Part shown: positions 16,402-24,683 of the stretch, one piece after another
Layout of the letters: each line of letters begins with the position of its first letter
Numbering within the stretch: the first letter of the stretch is position 1
The notes under the pieces: model-generated
The model's input: only the letters and a program-made list of their open reading frames with translations
What the model was told of the DNA's origin: nothing
Databases searched by the model: none
Translations under genes and position numbers: made by a program
DNA from: Blastococcus sp. URHD0036
Lineage (GTDB): Bacteria; Actinomycetota; Actinomycetes; Mycobacteriales; Geodermatophilaceae
Assembly (NCBI RefSeq): GCF_000701365.1
Contig: NZ_KL370778.1
Coordinates: 186,001 to 250,000 of the forward strand
Reading direction: 5' to 3'
DNA: 64,000 nucleotides

Positions 16402-17329
16402 CGAAGAGCGCTCCGCGGGCGAGGGAGTGCACCCGGTCGGTGTCCTCGCGGTACTTGAGGACGGCGCCGAGCGTGCGGGCGGCGGTGTCGGGGTCGAGCT
16501 CCCGGGCACCGAGGGCGTGCAGCGCGGCGGCCCAGTCCATCGCCTCGGCCACGCCCGGCGGCTTGACCAGGTCGAGGGTGCGCAGCTTCGCGGTCGCCGT
16601 CGCGACCTCCCGGGCCAGCCGCTCGGTCACCTCGGGCAGGCGGGTGCGCAGGATGGCGACCTCGCGCTCGAAGTCCGGGTGCTCGAGCCAGTGGTAGAGG
16701 CAGCGGCGCTTGAGCGCGTCGTGCACCTCGCGGGTCCGGTTCGAGGTGAGCACGACCAGCGGCGGCACCTCGGCGCGGATGGTGCCCAGCTCCGGGATGG
16801 AGATCGTGAAGTCCGACAGCACCTCGAGCAGGAACGCCTCGAACTCGTCGTCGGCACGGTCGACCTCGTCGACCAGCAGCACGCTCGGGGAGTCCTCGAG
16901 CGCCTGCAGCAGCGGGCGGGCCAGCAGGAACCGCCGGTCGTAGAGCGAGGCCTCGAGCTGGTCGGTGTCGGTGGTCGCGTGCGCGGCCTCGGCGGCGCGC
17001 AGGTGCAGCAGCTGCCGGCCGAAGTCCCAGTCGTAGAGCGCCTGACTGGCCTCCAGGCCCTCGTAGCACTGCAGGCGGTAGATCGGCCGGGCGGTGACCT
17101 CGGCGAGCGCGCGGGCGAGCGCGGTCTTGCCGACGCCGGCCTCGCCCTCGAGGAACAGCGGCCGGCGCATGACCAACGCCAGGTACGCGGCGGTGGCCAG
17201 CCCCTCGTCGGGGAGGTACCCGGTGTCGCGCAGGGCGTCGGCCAGGGCGTCCGGGCTGGAGAAGTCGGCCGGGGTGGGCGGGGAGAGGCCTTCCGCCGGC
17301 AGGGTGGTCTCGCTCACGTCGCCGAGCAT
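16394..17329 (-). CDS. MoxR-type AAA ATPase, CoxD-like
   Basis: This 311-residue AAA+ ATPase has Walker A GEAGVGKTA, Walker B VLLVDEVDRAD and a sensor-1 region LVVLTSNRTREVHDALKRRC that is typical of the MoxR/CoxD group. It leads the leftward MoxR-VWA-XdhC-MOSC operon and probably forms a hexamer that acts with the VWA protein on a molybdoenzyme. The ATG at 17329 is preceded by GAGGTGGG; a GTG four codons later is an alternative. The first hundred residues of the longer frame from 17626 lie antisense to the aminopeptidase gene and are not real. It is divergent from the aminopeptidase. Confidence 0.87.
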   Translation of the reverse strand: MLGDVSETTLPAEGLSPPTPADFSSPDALADALRDTGYLPDEGLATAAYLALVMRRPLFLEGEAGVGKTALARALAEVTARPIYRLQCYEGLEASQALYDWDFGRQLLHLRAAEAAHATTDTDQLEASLYDRRFLLARPLLQALEDSPSVLLVDEVDRADDEFEAFLLEVLSDFTISIPELGTIRAEVPPLVVLTSNRTREVHDALKRRCLYHWLEHPDFEREVAILRTRLPEVTERLAREVATATAKLRTLDLVKPPGVAEAMDWAAALHALGARELDPDTAARTLGAVLKYREDTDRVHSLARGALFGG

Positions 17330-17371
17330 CCCACCTCGCGGGTCGGCCGGTCCGGAGCGCATGAGGGCACG

Positions 17372-18652
17372 ATGGCGGGCATGCCCGACCTCTCCTCCGG
17401 GGACGACCTGCGCGCCTTCGTCGACGCCGCCCCGAGCCCCTTCCACGCCGTCGCCGAGATGGCCCGCCGGCTCACCGCGGCCGGCTTCTCCGAGCTCGCC
17501 GAGGACGACGCCTGGACCCTGGCGCCGGGCGACCAGCGCTTCGTCGTCCGCCAGGGCAGCCTGATCGCCTTCCGGATGGGCCGCGCCCCGCTGGGCGAGG
17601 CCGGGCTGCGGATGGTCGGCGCGCACACCGACTCACCGACGTTCCGCGTGCGGCCCCGCTCCGACGTCCGGCAGGCCGGCTACCGGCTGGTCGGCGTCGA
17701 GCCCTACGGCGGCGGCCTGTGGCACACGTGGCTGGACCGCGAGCTCACCGTGGCCGGCCGGGTGGTGCTCCGCGGCGGGGGGTCGGCGCTGGTCCGCCTC
17801 CCCGGCGCACCGCTGCGGCTGCCCTCGCTCGCGATCCACCTGGACCGGAGCGTGCGCGACGGGCTGACCCTCGATCCGCAGCGCGAACTGGTGCCCGTGT
17901 GGTCGCAGGACATCGCCGACGTCGCGGGCCTCACGGCGGCCGTCGCGCAGGCCGCGGGCGTTCCCGCCGACGACGTCCTGGGCGCCGACCTCGTCCTGGC
18001 CGACACCCAGCCGGCGGGCACCGCGGGAGCGGACGGCACCTGGATCGCCGCCCCGCGGCTGGACAACCTCGCGAGCTGCCATGCCGGCGTCACCGCGCTG
18101 ATCGCCGCGCCGGCCGGCCCGCGGACCCAGCTGCTCGTCGCCAACGACCACGAGGAGGTCGGTAGCGGCTCCATGTCGGGAGCGCGCGGCAGCTTCCTCG
18201 AGGACGTCGTCGCCCGGCTGGTCGCCATCGCGGACCCCGGGGACGTCCAGGCGCTCCCGCGGGCGATGGCGCGGTCGCGGCTGGTGTCGGCCGACATGGC
18301 CCACGCCGTCCACCCGACCCGGTCCGAGCGGCACGAACCGGCGCACCAGCCGCAGCTCGGCGGCGGCCCGGTGCTGAAGGTGAACGCCAACCAGGCCTAC
18401 GCCACCGACGGGGCCGGCGCCGCCTGGTTCACCGAGCGGTGCGCCGAGGCCTCGGTCCCGGTCCAGTACTTCGTGTCCCGGGCCGACCTGCCGTGCGGGA
18501 GCACGATCGGCCCGCTCACCGCCACCCGGCTGGGGCTGGCGACCGTCGACATCGGCGGGCCCATGCTGGCCATGCACTCCTGCCGGGAGCTGGCCTCGGC
18601 CCTGGACGTCCCGCTCGTCGTGGGTGCGCTGACCAGCTGCTTCGCCGACTGA
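17372..18652 (+). CDS. M18 family aminopeptidase
   Basis: This 426-residue cytosolic metallo-aminopeptidase removes N-terminal, often acidic, residues from peptides. Metal-ligand regions typical of the M18 family are present: GAHTDSP near residue 93, the APRLDN segment, the catalytic NDHEEVGS motif and SADMAHAVHP. The length matches family members. The ATG at 17372 has a GAGGG motif just upstream; a second ATG at 17381 is possible. It is convergent with the DUF2382 gene, and a long hairpin separates them. There is no signal peptide. Confidence 0.9.
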   Translation: MAGMPDLSSGDDLRAFVDAAPSPFHAVAEMARRLTAAGFSELAEDDAWTLAPGDQRFVVRQGSLIAFRMGRAPLGEAGLRMVGAHTDSPTFRVRPRSDVRQAGYRLVGVEPYGGGLWHTWLDRELTVAGRVVLRGGGSALVRLPGAPLRLPSLAIHLDRSVRDGLTLDPQRELVPVWSQDIADVAGLTAAVAQAAGVPADDVLGADLVLADTQPAGTAGADGTWIAAPRLDNLASCHAGVTALIAAPAGPRTQLLVANDHEEVGSGSMSGARGSFLEDVVARLVAIADPGDVQALPRAMARSRLVSADMAHAVHPTRSERHEPAHQPQLGGGPVLKVNANQAYATDGAGAAWFTERCAEASVPVQYFVSRADLPCGSTIGPLTATRLGLATVDIGGPMLAMHSCRELASALDVPLVVGALTSCFAD

Positions 18653-18669
18653 GCGAGCCCGCACACGCC

Positions 18670-18752
18670 GCGGCGGCCGGGCCCCCCACGGCAGGTGGCC
18701 GGCCGGGACCTGTCCGCCGCCGGCCACCGCCGTGTGAGGGCCCGGCCGCCGC
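18670..18752. terminator. very long compound hairpin between convergent genes
   Basis: Outer arms of 15 bp (18670-18684 and 18738-18752, core GGCCGGGCCC) enclose a second stem, CACGGC(A)GGTGGCCGGC against GCCGGCCACCGCCGTG, with one bulge. It fills most of the 117-bp gap between the aminopeptidase and DUF2382 genes, which end towards each other, and should stop transcription from both sides. Confidence 0.7.
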
Positions 18753-18769
18753 CGGGCGTGAGACGCAGG

Positions 18770-19696
18770 TCAGCCGAGGCGGCCGTCGCGGTCGCGGTCG
18801 AGGTCGGTGCCCCGGTCGCGGTCGCGCGTGGTGCCCTCGGCGCCCTCCATCTCGATCTGCTCCTTGCGGACGGTGTCGGTGACCGTCTCCTGGTCCGTCA
18901 CGGTCTGCTTGTCCAGGCGGACCCGCTCGACCGGCACGGCTTCCTTGGCGACGACGGGACGCTCGGCGTGCAGCGTGACCTCGTGCTCCTCCTCGGAGAT
19001 GGCCGGACCGTCCATGGCGTTGCCGATGTTGGCGTCGGTGATCGGCTCGCGCTCGACCCGCACCTCCTCGCGGGAGACCGGCACCGTCTCGGTCACGTTC
19101 TCGGAGACGACGTACTTGCGGAGGCGGGCGCGGCCGATCTCCTCGCTGCGGGTACCCACCGACAGCTGCTCCTCGGACCGCGTCATCGCGTCATCGGTCG
19201 TCGGGCCGGAGGTGTCGTGGCCGACGGTGCCGTGGGCGTTCGCCGTGTCGCGCCCGGCCGTGCCGGTGGTCGCCATGCCCGTCGTCGACTCGGTGCCGGT
19301 CATCGTGCCGGTGGTCGTGGTGTCCCGGGTGGTCATGCCACGGGTGGTGTCCGTGCCGGCGAACTGCTGGCCGGACTGACCCGAGGTGCCCAGGCCGTAG
19401 TAGCGGTAGAGCTCCTGCTCCTCCTGGGGGGAGAGGTGCCCGTCGGTGTCGATCTTGGGGGCGTCCTTCACCCGGTCCTTGCTCACGGGGACGCGGACGC
19501 CGTCGTTGGTGAGGTCGGCGTCGCGGATCGGGACGAAGGACTCCTTGGTGCCGAACAGGCCGGTGCGGACGGTGACCCACTCCGGCTGACCGGTCTCGTC
19601 GTCGAGGTAGACCTCGGACGCCGATCCGATCTTGCTACCGGTCTCGTCGTAGACGTCCTGGCCGATCACTCGGCTGATGCTCTCGGTACCGATCAT
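18770..19696 (-). CDS. PRC-barrel / DUF2382 stress-response protein (YsnF-like)
   Basis: This protein of about 308 residues has an N-terminal PRC-barrel (about 1-95; IGQDVYDETGSKIG start), a Thr/Gly-rich low-complexity linker with many TT and TGT runs (about 110-175), and a C-terminal DUF2382 domain made of acidic strand pairs such as VVSENVTETVPVSREEVRVERE. This architecture is common in radiation- and desiccation-tolerant actinobacteria and is thought to be stress-related; its molecular role is unknown. I chose the ATG at 19696 because GGGAG precedes it and the barrel begins there. Starts at 19714 (ATG) and 19738 (GTG) are also open. Confidence 0.82.
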   Translation of the reverse strand: MIGTESISRVIGQDVYDETGSKIGSASEVYLDDETGQPEWVTVRTGLFGTKESFVPIRDADLTNDGVRVPVSKDRVKDAPKIDTDGHLSPQEEQELYRYYGLGTSGQSGQQFAGTDTTRGMTTRDTTTTGTMTGTESTTGMATTGTAGRDTANAHGTVGHDTSGPTTDDAMTRSEEQLSVGTRSEEIGRARLRKYVVSENVTETVPVSREEVRVEREPITDANIGNAMDGPAISEEEHEVTLHAERPVVAKEAVPVERVRLDKQTVTDQETVTDTVRKEQIEMEGAEGTTRDRDRGTDLDRDRDGRLG

Positions 19697-20033
19697 CGTC
19701 GTTGCAGCTCCCATCTGAGCGCGGGGTGTCACGGTCACGTAGATGGGTGACCTCAGAGCTCCGAGCGAAACGAGACCGGCCGCTGCGACACGCCCGAGAC
19801 CGGTCTCCTCCAGCGATGGCGGCCCTTGCGTGGCGCGCCATCCGACGGCCCGCCACGCACGAACGCGCAGCGCAGGGCGGGGGCGGCGGCCGTCCGTCGG
19901 CCGGGGTGATCCGGATTGCGAGGTCGGTTAGTTCCGGTGACTCAGCGTGAGAGCGGGCGTACTCGGGCGTGTCGGCCGTCACAGTTCGGCGCGTCTGCCC
20001 GCCGCCGCCCTTCCGGCTGCACACACTCGGGAC
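19697..20033. other. intergenic region with a 12-bp palindrome
   Basis: This 337-bp gap lies between two divergent genes and codes for nothing convincing. It holds a direct repeat of GAGACCGG (19772-19779 and 19796-19803), the second copy being part of the perfect palindrome GAGACCGGTCTC (19796-19807). This could be an operator for the DUF2382 gene. I see no clear -35/-10 pair. Confidence 0.4.
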
Positions 20034-20843
20034 GTGCCACCTCGCTCGCCTTACGACAACCTGGTCCACCCGCGGACGGTCAAGAAGGCCCTCCCCGAGG
20101 TGGAGGCCGCCCGCGACGTCGTCGTCGAGGACCCCAGCTCGGGGTTCGTCGGGGCCGTCGTCCGCTGCGAGAAGGACGTCGTCCACCTCGAGGACCGCTT
20201 CGGGAAGGTGCGCGCCTACCCGCTCGGCCCGGGCTTCTGGGTCGACGGCCGGCCCGTCGTCCTCGTGCGCCCGAAGGTGAACGCGCCGTCGGGGCCGCAG
20301 CGCAGTGCCTCGGGGTCCACCTACGTCGTCGGCGCGCGGGCCCGCGTGGCCCGTGAGGGCCGGATCTACGTCGAGGGCAAGCACGACGCCGAGCTCGTCG
20401 AGAAGGTGTGGGGCCACGACCTGCGCATCGAGGGCGTCGTGGTCGAGCCGCTGCACGGCGTCGACGACCTGCCCGGCATCGTGCGCGAGTTCCGTCCCTC
20501 GCAGGGCCGGCGGCTCGGCGTGCTGGTCGACCACCTGGTGAAGGGCTCCAAGGAGTCCCGGATCGCCGGACAGGTCACCGGCGAGCACGCGCTCGTCGTC
20601 GGGCACCCGTTCATCGACATCTGGCAGGCCGTCAAGCCGTCGGTGGTCGGGATCAAGGCCTGGCCGAACGTGCCCAAGGGCGAGGACTGGAAGACCGGCG
20701 TCTGCCGGCGGCTGGGCTGGGAGGACGACACCGGCTACGTCTGGGCGCAGCGCATCCTCGCGCGCGTGAAGGTGTGGACCGACCTCGAGCCGCAGCTCAT
20801 CGGCCGGGTCGAGGAGCTCATCGACTTCGTCACCACCGACTGA
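20034..20843 (+). CDS. DUF3097 family protein
   Basis: This 269-residue protein belongs to DUF3097, an actinobacterial family of unknown function. The conserved stretches are visible: ARVAREGRIYVEGKHDAELVEKVWG, LGVLVDHLVKGSKE, HPFIDIWQAVKP and the C-terminal TDLEPQLIGRVEELIDFVT. The YVEGKHDAEL segment resembles a Toprim-like acidic motif, which suggests metal-dependent nucleic-acid chemistry, but this is inference. The GTG at 20034 was chosen because the family starts there; the 29 upstream codons are low-complexity. There is no signal peptide or membrane segment. Confidence 0.85.
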   Translation: MPPRSPYDNLVHPRTVKKALPEVEAARDVVVEDPSSGFVGAVVRCEKDVVHLEDRFGKVRAYPLGPGFWVDGRPVVLVRPKVNAPSGPQRSASGSTYVVGARARVAREGRIYVEGKHDAELVEKVWGHDLRIEGVVVEPLHGVDDLPGIVREFRPSQGRRLGVLVDHLVKGSKESRIAGQVTGEHALVVGHPFIDIWQAVKPSVVGIKAWPNVPKGEDWKTGVCRRLGWEDDTGYVWAQRILARVKVWTDLEPQLIGRVEELIDFVTTD

Positions 20844-20908
20844 GCCGGACGGGACCCGCCGGGCTCGGAACCCGTCCACCGGCGCCGGTTCCCTGCCACG
20901 CTGCGCGC

Positions 20909-22360
20909 ATGACCTCACGGGGACGGGTGCGGACGGCACTGCTCGTCGCCGCACTGGCCGTCGGCCTGACCGGCTGCGCGGATGCGGGGGACGACGCTGC
21001 GGCACCGGCGGCGGGCATCGGCCCGGAGCGTCCCCCAGCAGGCGGTGATGACCTCGTTGTCGACAGCTCCCCGCTCGTCGCCCCGCTCGTCCTCGACCCG
21101 GTGCCGGACGGGTTGCTGCTCACCCATGTCGAGTACAACCGGCCGGGCAGCGGGCTGCAGTACAACGAGGCGGCGGGCGACTACGTGCCGGTGCGCGCCA
21201 CGCTCTACGGCGATCCGGGGCTGGCAGACACCCTCGATGGGCCGGTCCTGCTGGTCGGCACGAGCTCCGGCTCCGCGAGCATCGCCGGCCCCGGGCGCGA
21301 CGCCCCCGGGGAGCGGCAGGTCGACCTGGACGGGCGGAGCGGACGGGTGGTGACCGACGGCGATCGCACCTGGGTCCTGATCGAGGGGAACGACTACGTC
21401 GAGTTCGTCGTCGGCCGGGGGATCGGCGAGGACGAGCTCGTCGCGGCGGCGCGTGCAGCCGACTTCGCCTCGGCCACCGCGGCCCTCGACCCGGACACCG
21501 TCCCGGCCGGGCTCGAGCCCCTGATCGCCGGCGGCCCGCAGGACGGGCCCGGCTTCGGGTCCACCCCGGGCGAGTACCTGGAGCTCCGACGGGGTTCGAC
21601 CGTGCTGCTGCTGTCCGCGGTGCGCGCCGATGCCCGCCTCGCGGCGCTCTGGGGCTTCTGGACCGATGACGCGACGGGCAGCGTGATCCGTGGCCGGCCG
21701 GGCTCTGCCGGCACCCTGCAGGGAACCGGCCAGGGGTGGCCGGACGCCGGAGCCCGGATCTGGGCCGAGGACGGCATGGTCGTCACGGTCGTCGACCTGG
21801 ACGGGGGCGGGGACGAGCTGCTCGACCAGGTGGTGGCGAACCTGCGGGCGGGCACCGAGGCAGAACTGGAGGCCCTCCAGCGGCAGATCGCCGACCGCCC
21901 GCCGACCCGTGAGGAGGCGCCGACGTTCAGTCCGGACAGCGGCTTCGTGAGCGGCGTCGAGGGCGCCGCCCGGTGGTCGTTCGAGCTGTACCCCAATCCG
22001 AACCCCGCCATCGGCGACTGGAGCACCGCGTACTTCGACCTCACCTCCGGCGGCGGAGGCGGGGGGACGATCTTCCCCGTACCGCCGGTGGGCGAGATCG
22101 CCGTCTCCGTGGGCGGATCGATCGTGGGCGGCGCGGCCCCACCCGGGACCGCCCGCGTCACCGTCACCACACCGGACGGGAGCACCCGCGAGGCGGTGCT
22201 CTCCGACGTCGGCCCGCGTCCCGGCGAACGGGTGTGGGGCACCTTCCTCCCCATCGCCCCTGAAGCGACGACGTCGTCGACCCCGCCGTACGTCTTCTGG
22301 TCGATCACCGTGACCGCCTACGACGCGGCCGGCGCCGTCCTGGACAGCACGACGGTCTAG
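20909..22360 (+). CDS. hypothetical secreted lipoprotein
   Basis: This 483-residue protein has a signal peptide ending in lipobox LTGC with the lipidated cysteine at residue 23. The mature part is acidic and strand-rich with no motif I recognise. Residues about 45-330 look like two related halves of alternating strands and helices, and a Gly-rich run (about 377-383) precedes a final region with Ig-like strands. It is probably anchored to the outer face of the membrane. It stands alone, followed at once by a perfect hairpin terminator, so it is likely transcribed by itself. Confidence 0.75.
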   Translation: MTSRGRVRTALLVAALAVGLTGCADAGDDAAAPAAGIGPERPPAGGDDLVVDSSPLVAPLVLDPVPDGLLLTHVEYNRPGSGLQYNEAAGDYVPVRATLYGDPGLADTLDGPVLLVGTSSGSASIAGPGRDAPGERQVDLDGRSGRVVTDGDRTWVLIEGNDYVEFVVGRGIGEDELVAAARAADFASATAALDPDTVPAGLEPLIAGGPQDGPGFGSTPGEYLELRRGSTVLLLSAVRADARLAALWGFWTDDATGSVIRGRPGSAGTLQGTGQGWPDAGARIWAEDGMVVTVVDLDGGGDELLDQVVANLRAGTEAELEALQRQIADRPPTREEAPTFSPDSGFVSGVEGAARWSFELYPNPNPAIGDWSTAYFDLTSGGGGGGTIFPVPPVGEIAVSVGGSIVGGAAPPGTARVTVTTPDGSTREAVLSDVGPRPGERVWGTFLPIAPEATTSSTPPYVFWSITVTAYDAAGAVLDSTTV

Positions 22361-22361
22361 C

Positions 22362-22400
22362 GGAGTGCGACAGCGCAGGTTTCCTGCGCTGTCGCACTCC
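22362..22400. terminator. perfect 18-bp hairpin, bidirectional terminator
   Basis: GGAGTGCGACAGCGCAGG (22362-22379) is followed by a TTT loop and an exact inverse copy (22383-22400). It begins one base after the lipoprotein stop and ends 8 bases from the stop of the convergent aldo/keto reductase, so it can serve both. Its design matches the hairpin at 4673. Confidence 0.75.
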
Positions 22401-22408
22401 ACTCAGCC

Positions 22409-23248
22409 TCAGCGGGGGACGTAGTCGAACGTGTCCGGGTCGGGGCCGGTGCGCTCGTTCCGGTTCAGGGCGGTGATGTCGCCCATCGCGTCCTGGTCGA
22501 GCGCGAAGTCGAAGAGCGCGAAGTTGTCCTCCATGCGGCTGCGCGTCACCGACTTGGGGAAGACGACGTCGCCGCGCTGCACGTGCCAGCGGAGCACGAC
22601 CTGCGCAGGCGTCTTCCCGTACCGCTCGGCCACCCGCACGACCGCCGGGTCGTCGAGGACCTTGCCCTGCGCGATCGGCGACCAGGCCTCGGTGACGATC
22701 TCGTGGTCGGCGTCGAAGGCCCGCAGCTCGTCCTGCGTCAGGTAGGGGTGGATCTCGATCTGGTTGGCGGCCGGCCGGATCTCGGTCTCGGCGAACAGCC
22801 GGCGCAGGTGGTGGGGGTTGAAGTTGGAGACGCCGATCGCCCGGCAGCGGCCGCTGCGGTAGATCTCCTCCATCGCCTTCCACGTCTCCACGTAGTCGAC
22901 GTCGATGGTCGGCAGCGGCCAGTGCACGAGGAACAGGTCGAGGGTCTCGAAGCCGAGGGCGGCCATCGTGCCGTCGAAGGCGCGCAGGGCGTCGTCGCGG
23001 CGGTGGAAGCCGTTGTTGAGCTTGCTGGTCACGAACACCTCGTCGCGCGGGATGCCCGAGCGCCGGACGGCCTCCCCGACCTCCTTCTCGTTGCCGTACA
23101 TCTCGGCGGTGTCGATGTGCCGGTAGCCGATCTCCAGCGCCGTCGTGACCGCTTCGACGGTCTCGTCGGCCGGGATCTGGTAGACGCCGAAGCCCAGCTG
23201 GGGGATCTCGACACCGTTGTTCAGGGCGATGGTGGGCACGGTTGCCAC
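22409..23248 (-). CDS. aldo/keto reductase (AKR5-like)
   Basis: This 279-residue NADPH-dependent reductase has the complete AKR catalytic set: Asp and Tyr in DTAEMYGNE, Lys in VTSKL, and His in FLVHWPL. The IGVSNF and FPKSV (cofactor phosphate) motifs are also present. Close relatives reduce 2,5-diketo-gluconate, methylglyoxal or other small carbonyls; the physiological substrate is unknown. The GTG at 23248 is preceded by GAGAGGACC and starts the conserved VPTIALNNGVEIPQLG; longer frames add nonconserved residues. It is a single gene, convergent with the lipoprotein and 67 bases from the MFS gene upstream. Confidence 0.9.
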   Translation of the reverse strand: MATVPTIALNNGVEIPQLGFGVYQIPADETVEAVTTALEIGYRHIDTAEMYGNEKEVGEAVRRSGIPRDEVFVTSKLNNGFHRRDDALRAFDGTMAALGFETLDLFLVHWPLPTIDVDYVETWKAMEEIYRSGRCRAIGVSNFNPHHLRRLFAETEIRPAANQIEIHPYLTQDELRAFDADHEIVTEAWSPIAQGKVLDDPAVVRVAERYGKTPAQVVLRWHVQRGDVVFPKSVTRSRMEDNFALFDFALDQDAMGDITALNRNERTGPDPDTFDYVPR

Positions 23249-23315
23249 AGGGGGTCCTCTCGATTCGCGGTGGAGCGCGCGACACCCGGTCGCGCACGTC
23301 CTTCCGTACGACCCG

Positions 23316-24569
23316 CTACCCGGCGGCCTCGCGCTCAACCGGCTCGGCCGGTGAGGGGTCGGGCACCCCGGCAGCCCTGAGCCACGGCGAGCCGACGATC
23401 GCCAGGACGCCGCCCAGCGCGGCCGCCAGCGCCGGGACGGCGAACGCGTCCTCCGCGCCCCAGGCGTCCACGGCGGCTCCGGCGAGGGCAGCCCCGAGCG
23501 TCACCCCGCCGATGATCCCGGCCGTGGTCCAGGTCAGCGCCTCGGTCAGGCTGCCGCGCGGCACCCGTGACTCGACCAGCGAGACCCCAGACACCAGCGT
23601 GGGCGCGATGGCCATGCCGCCGAGGAACGCCGCGGGCATCAGGAACGACAGCGAGCCCACGAGGAACAGCAGCTGCGCGGCGACGCCGAACAGCACCGAG
23701 CAGACGACGAACCGGGCGGCGAGCGTGCCGGGCAGCCGGAGGATGCCGTAGACGAGGCCGGCGATGAGACTCCCGGCGGCGAACAGCGCCAGGATCAGCC
23801 CGGCCGACGTCGGCGAGCCCTCGTCCTCGGCGAACGCGACGACGACGACGTCGATCGCGCCGAACGTGATGCCGACGCCCAGGGAGGAGATGGCGACCAC
23901 GACCACGGGCGCGACGAGGATCCCCGACCGGCGGCTCGGGCCGCCCTCCTGCACCGGCTCGACCGGCGGCTGGCTGGCCCGCATGCCGCCGAGCGCCCAG
24001 CCACCGGCCACCCCGGAGAGCAACCCGGTGAGGAAACCGGCCGGCGAGGCGACCAGCGAGGCCAGCACCGTGACCAGCGGCGGGCCGACGACGAAGACGA
24101 CCTCGTCGACGACGGACTCGAAGGCGAACGCGGTCTGCCGTTGCTCGGCTTCGGGCAGCGCGTTCGCCCACCGCGCCCGGACCAGGGAGCCGATGTTCGG
24201 TGACGCCGCGCCGGTGGCGGCGGCGAGCGCGAACCACGTCCACTGGGGCGCCCCGGCGACCACCGCGGTGAGGAACGCCAGCCCGGTGACGGTCAGGGCC
24301 ACCATCGCGACGCGCAGCACGGTGCCCTGACCGCGCCGGTCGACGACCCGGGCCCACAGCGGCGAGGCGAGGGCGAAGGCGGCGGCGAGGGTGCCGGAGA
24401 CCGCACCGGCGAGGCCGTAGCTGCCGGTCTCCCCCTCGACGAGGAGGACGGTGCCCAGCCCCAGGGTCGAGGCGGGGATGCGGCCGAGCCAGCCGGCGAA
24501 GGCGAACGCACGGCTGCCCGGGACGGTGAACAACCGGGCATAGGGGCTGAAGACGGTGCGCGACGACAC
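23316..24569 (-). CDS. MFS transporter
   Basis: This 417-residue membrane protein has about twelve predicted helices and a central loop (near residues 195-215, with EGGPSRRS). It has the general shape of drug/metabolite efflux MFS proteins, including ASPLWARVVDRRGQGTVLR as the loop 2-3 signature with its conserved Asp/Arg. The substrate is unknown. The GTG at 24569, with a GAGAG upstream, was chosen as start because the first helix follows soon after; the 369 preceding codons of the long frame lie antisense to moaA. It is divergent from moaA with a 114-bp gap, so shared control is possible. Confidence 0.85.
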   Translation of the reverse strand: MSSRTVFSPYARLFTVPGSRAFAFAGWLGRIPASTLGLGTVLLVEGETGSYGLAGAVSGTLAAAFALASPLWARVVDRRGQGTVLRVAMVALTVTGLAFLTAVVAGAPQWTWFALAAATGAASPNIGSLVRARWANALPEAEQRQTAFAFESVVDEVVFVVGPPLVTVLASLVASPAGFLTGLLSGVAGGWALGGMRASQPPVEPVQEGGPSRRSGILVAPVVVVAISSLGVGITFGAIDVVVVAFAEDEGSPTSAGLILALFAAGSLIAGLVYGILRLPGTLAARFVVCSVLFGVAAQLLFLVGSLSFLMPAAFLGGMAIAPTLVSGVSLVESRVPRGSLTEALTWTTAGIIGGVTLGAALAGAAVDAWGAEDAFAVPALAAALGGVLAIVGSPWLRAAGVPDPSPAEPVEREAAG

Positions 24570-24683
24570 GGGAACTCTCGCAAATCCTGGCCACAGGCGA
24601 GTGCGGAGGGAGTCCGCCGGGCTCTCGGGTGACCTGGCGACGGTAGCAACGCCGTCGCCGCCTTTCCGCACTACATTCGGCTC

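Noticed and set aside
19739-19771. SigB-type promoter for the DUF2382 gene (GTTT at 19768-19771, minus strand)
   Set aside because: The expected GGGTA-like -10 is only AGGTCA-like; too weak to claim.
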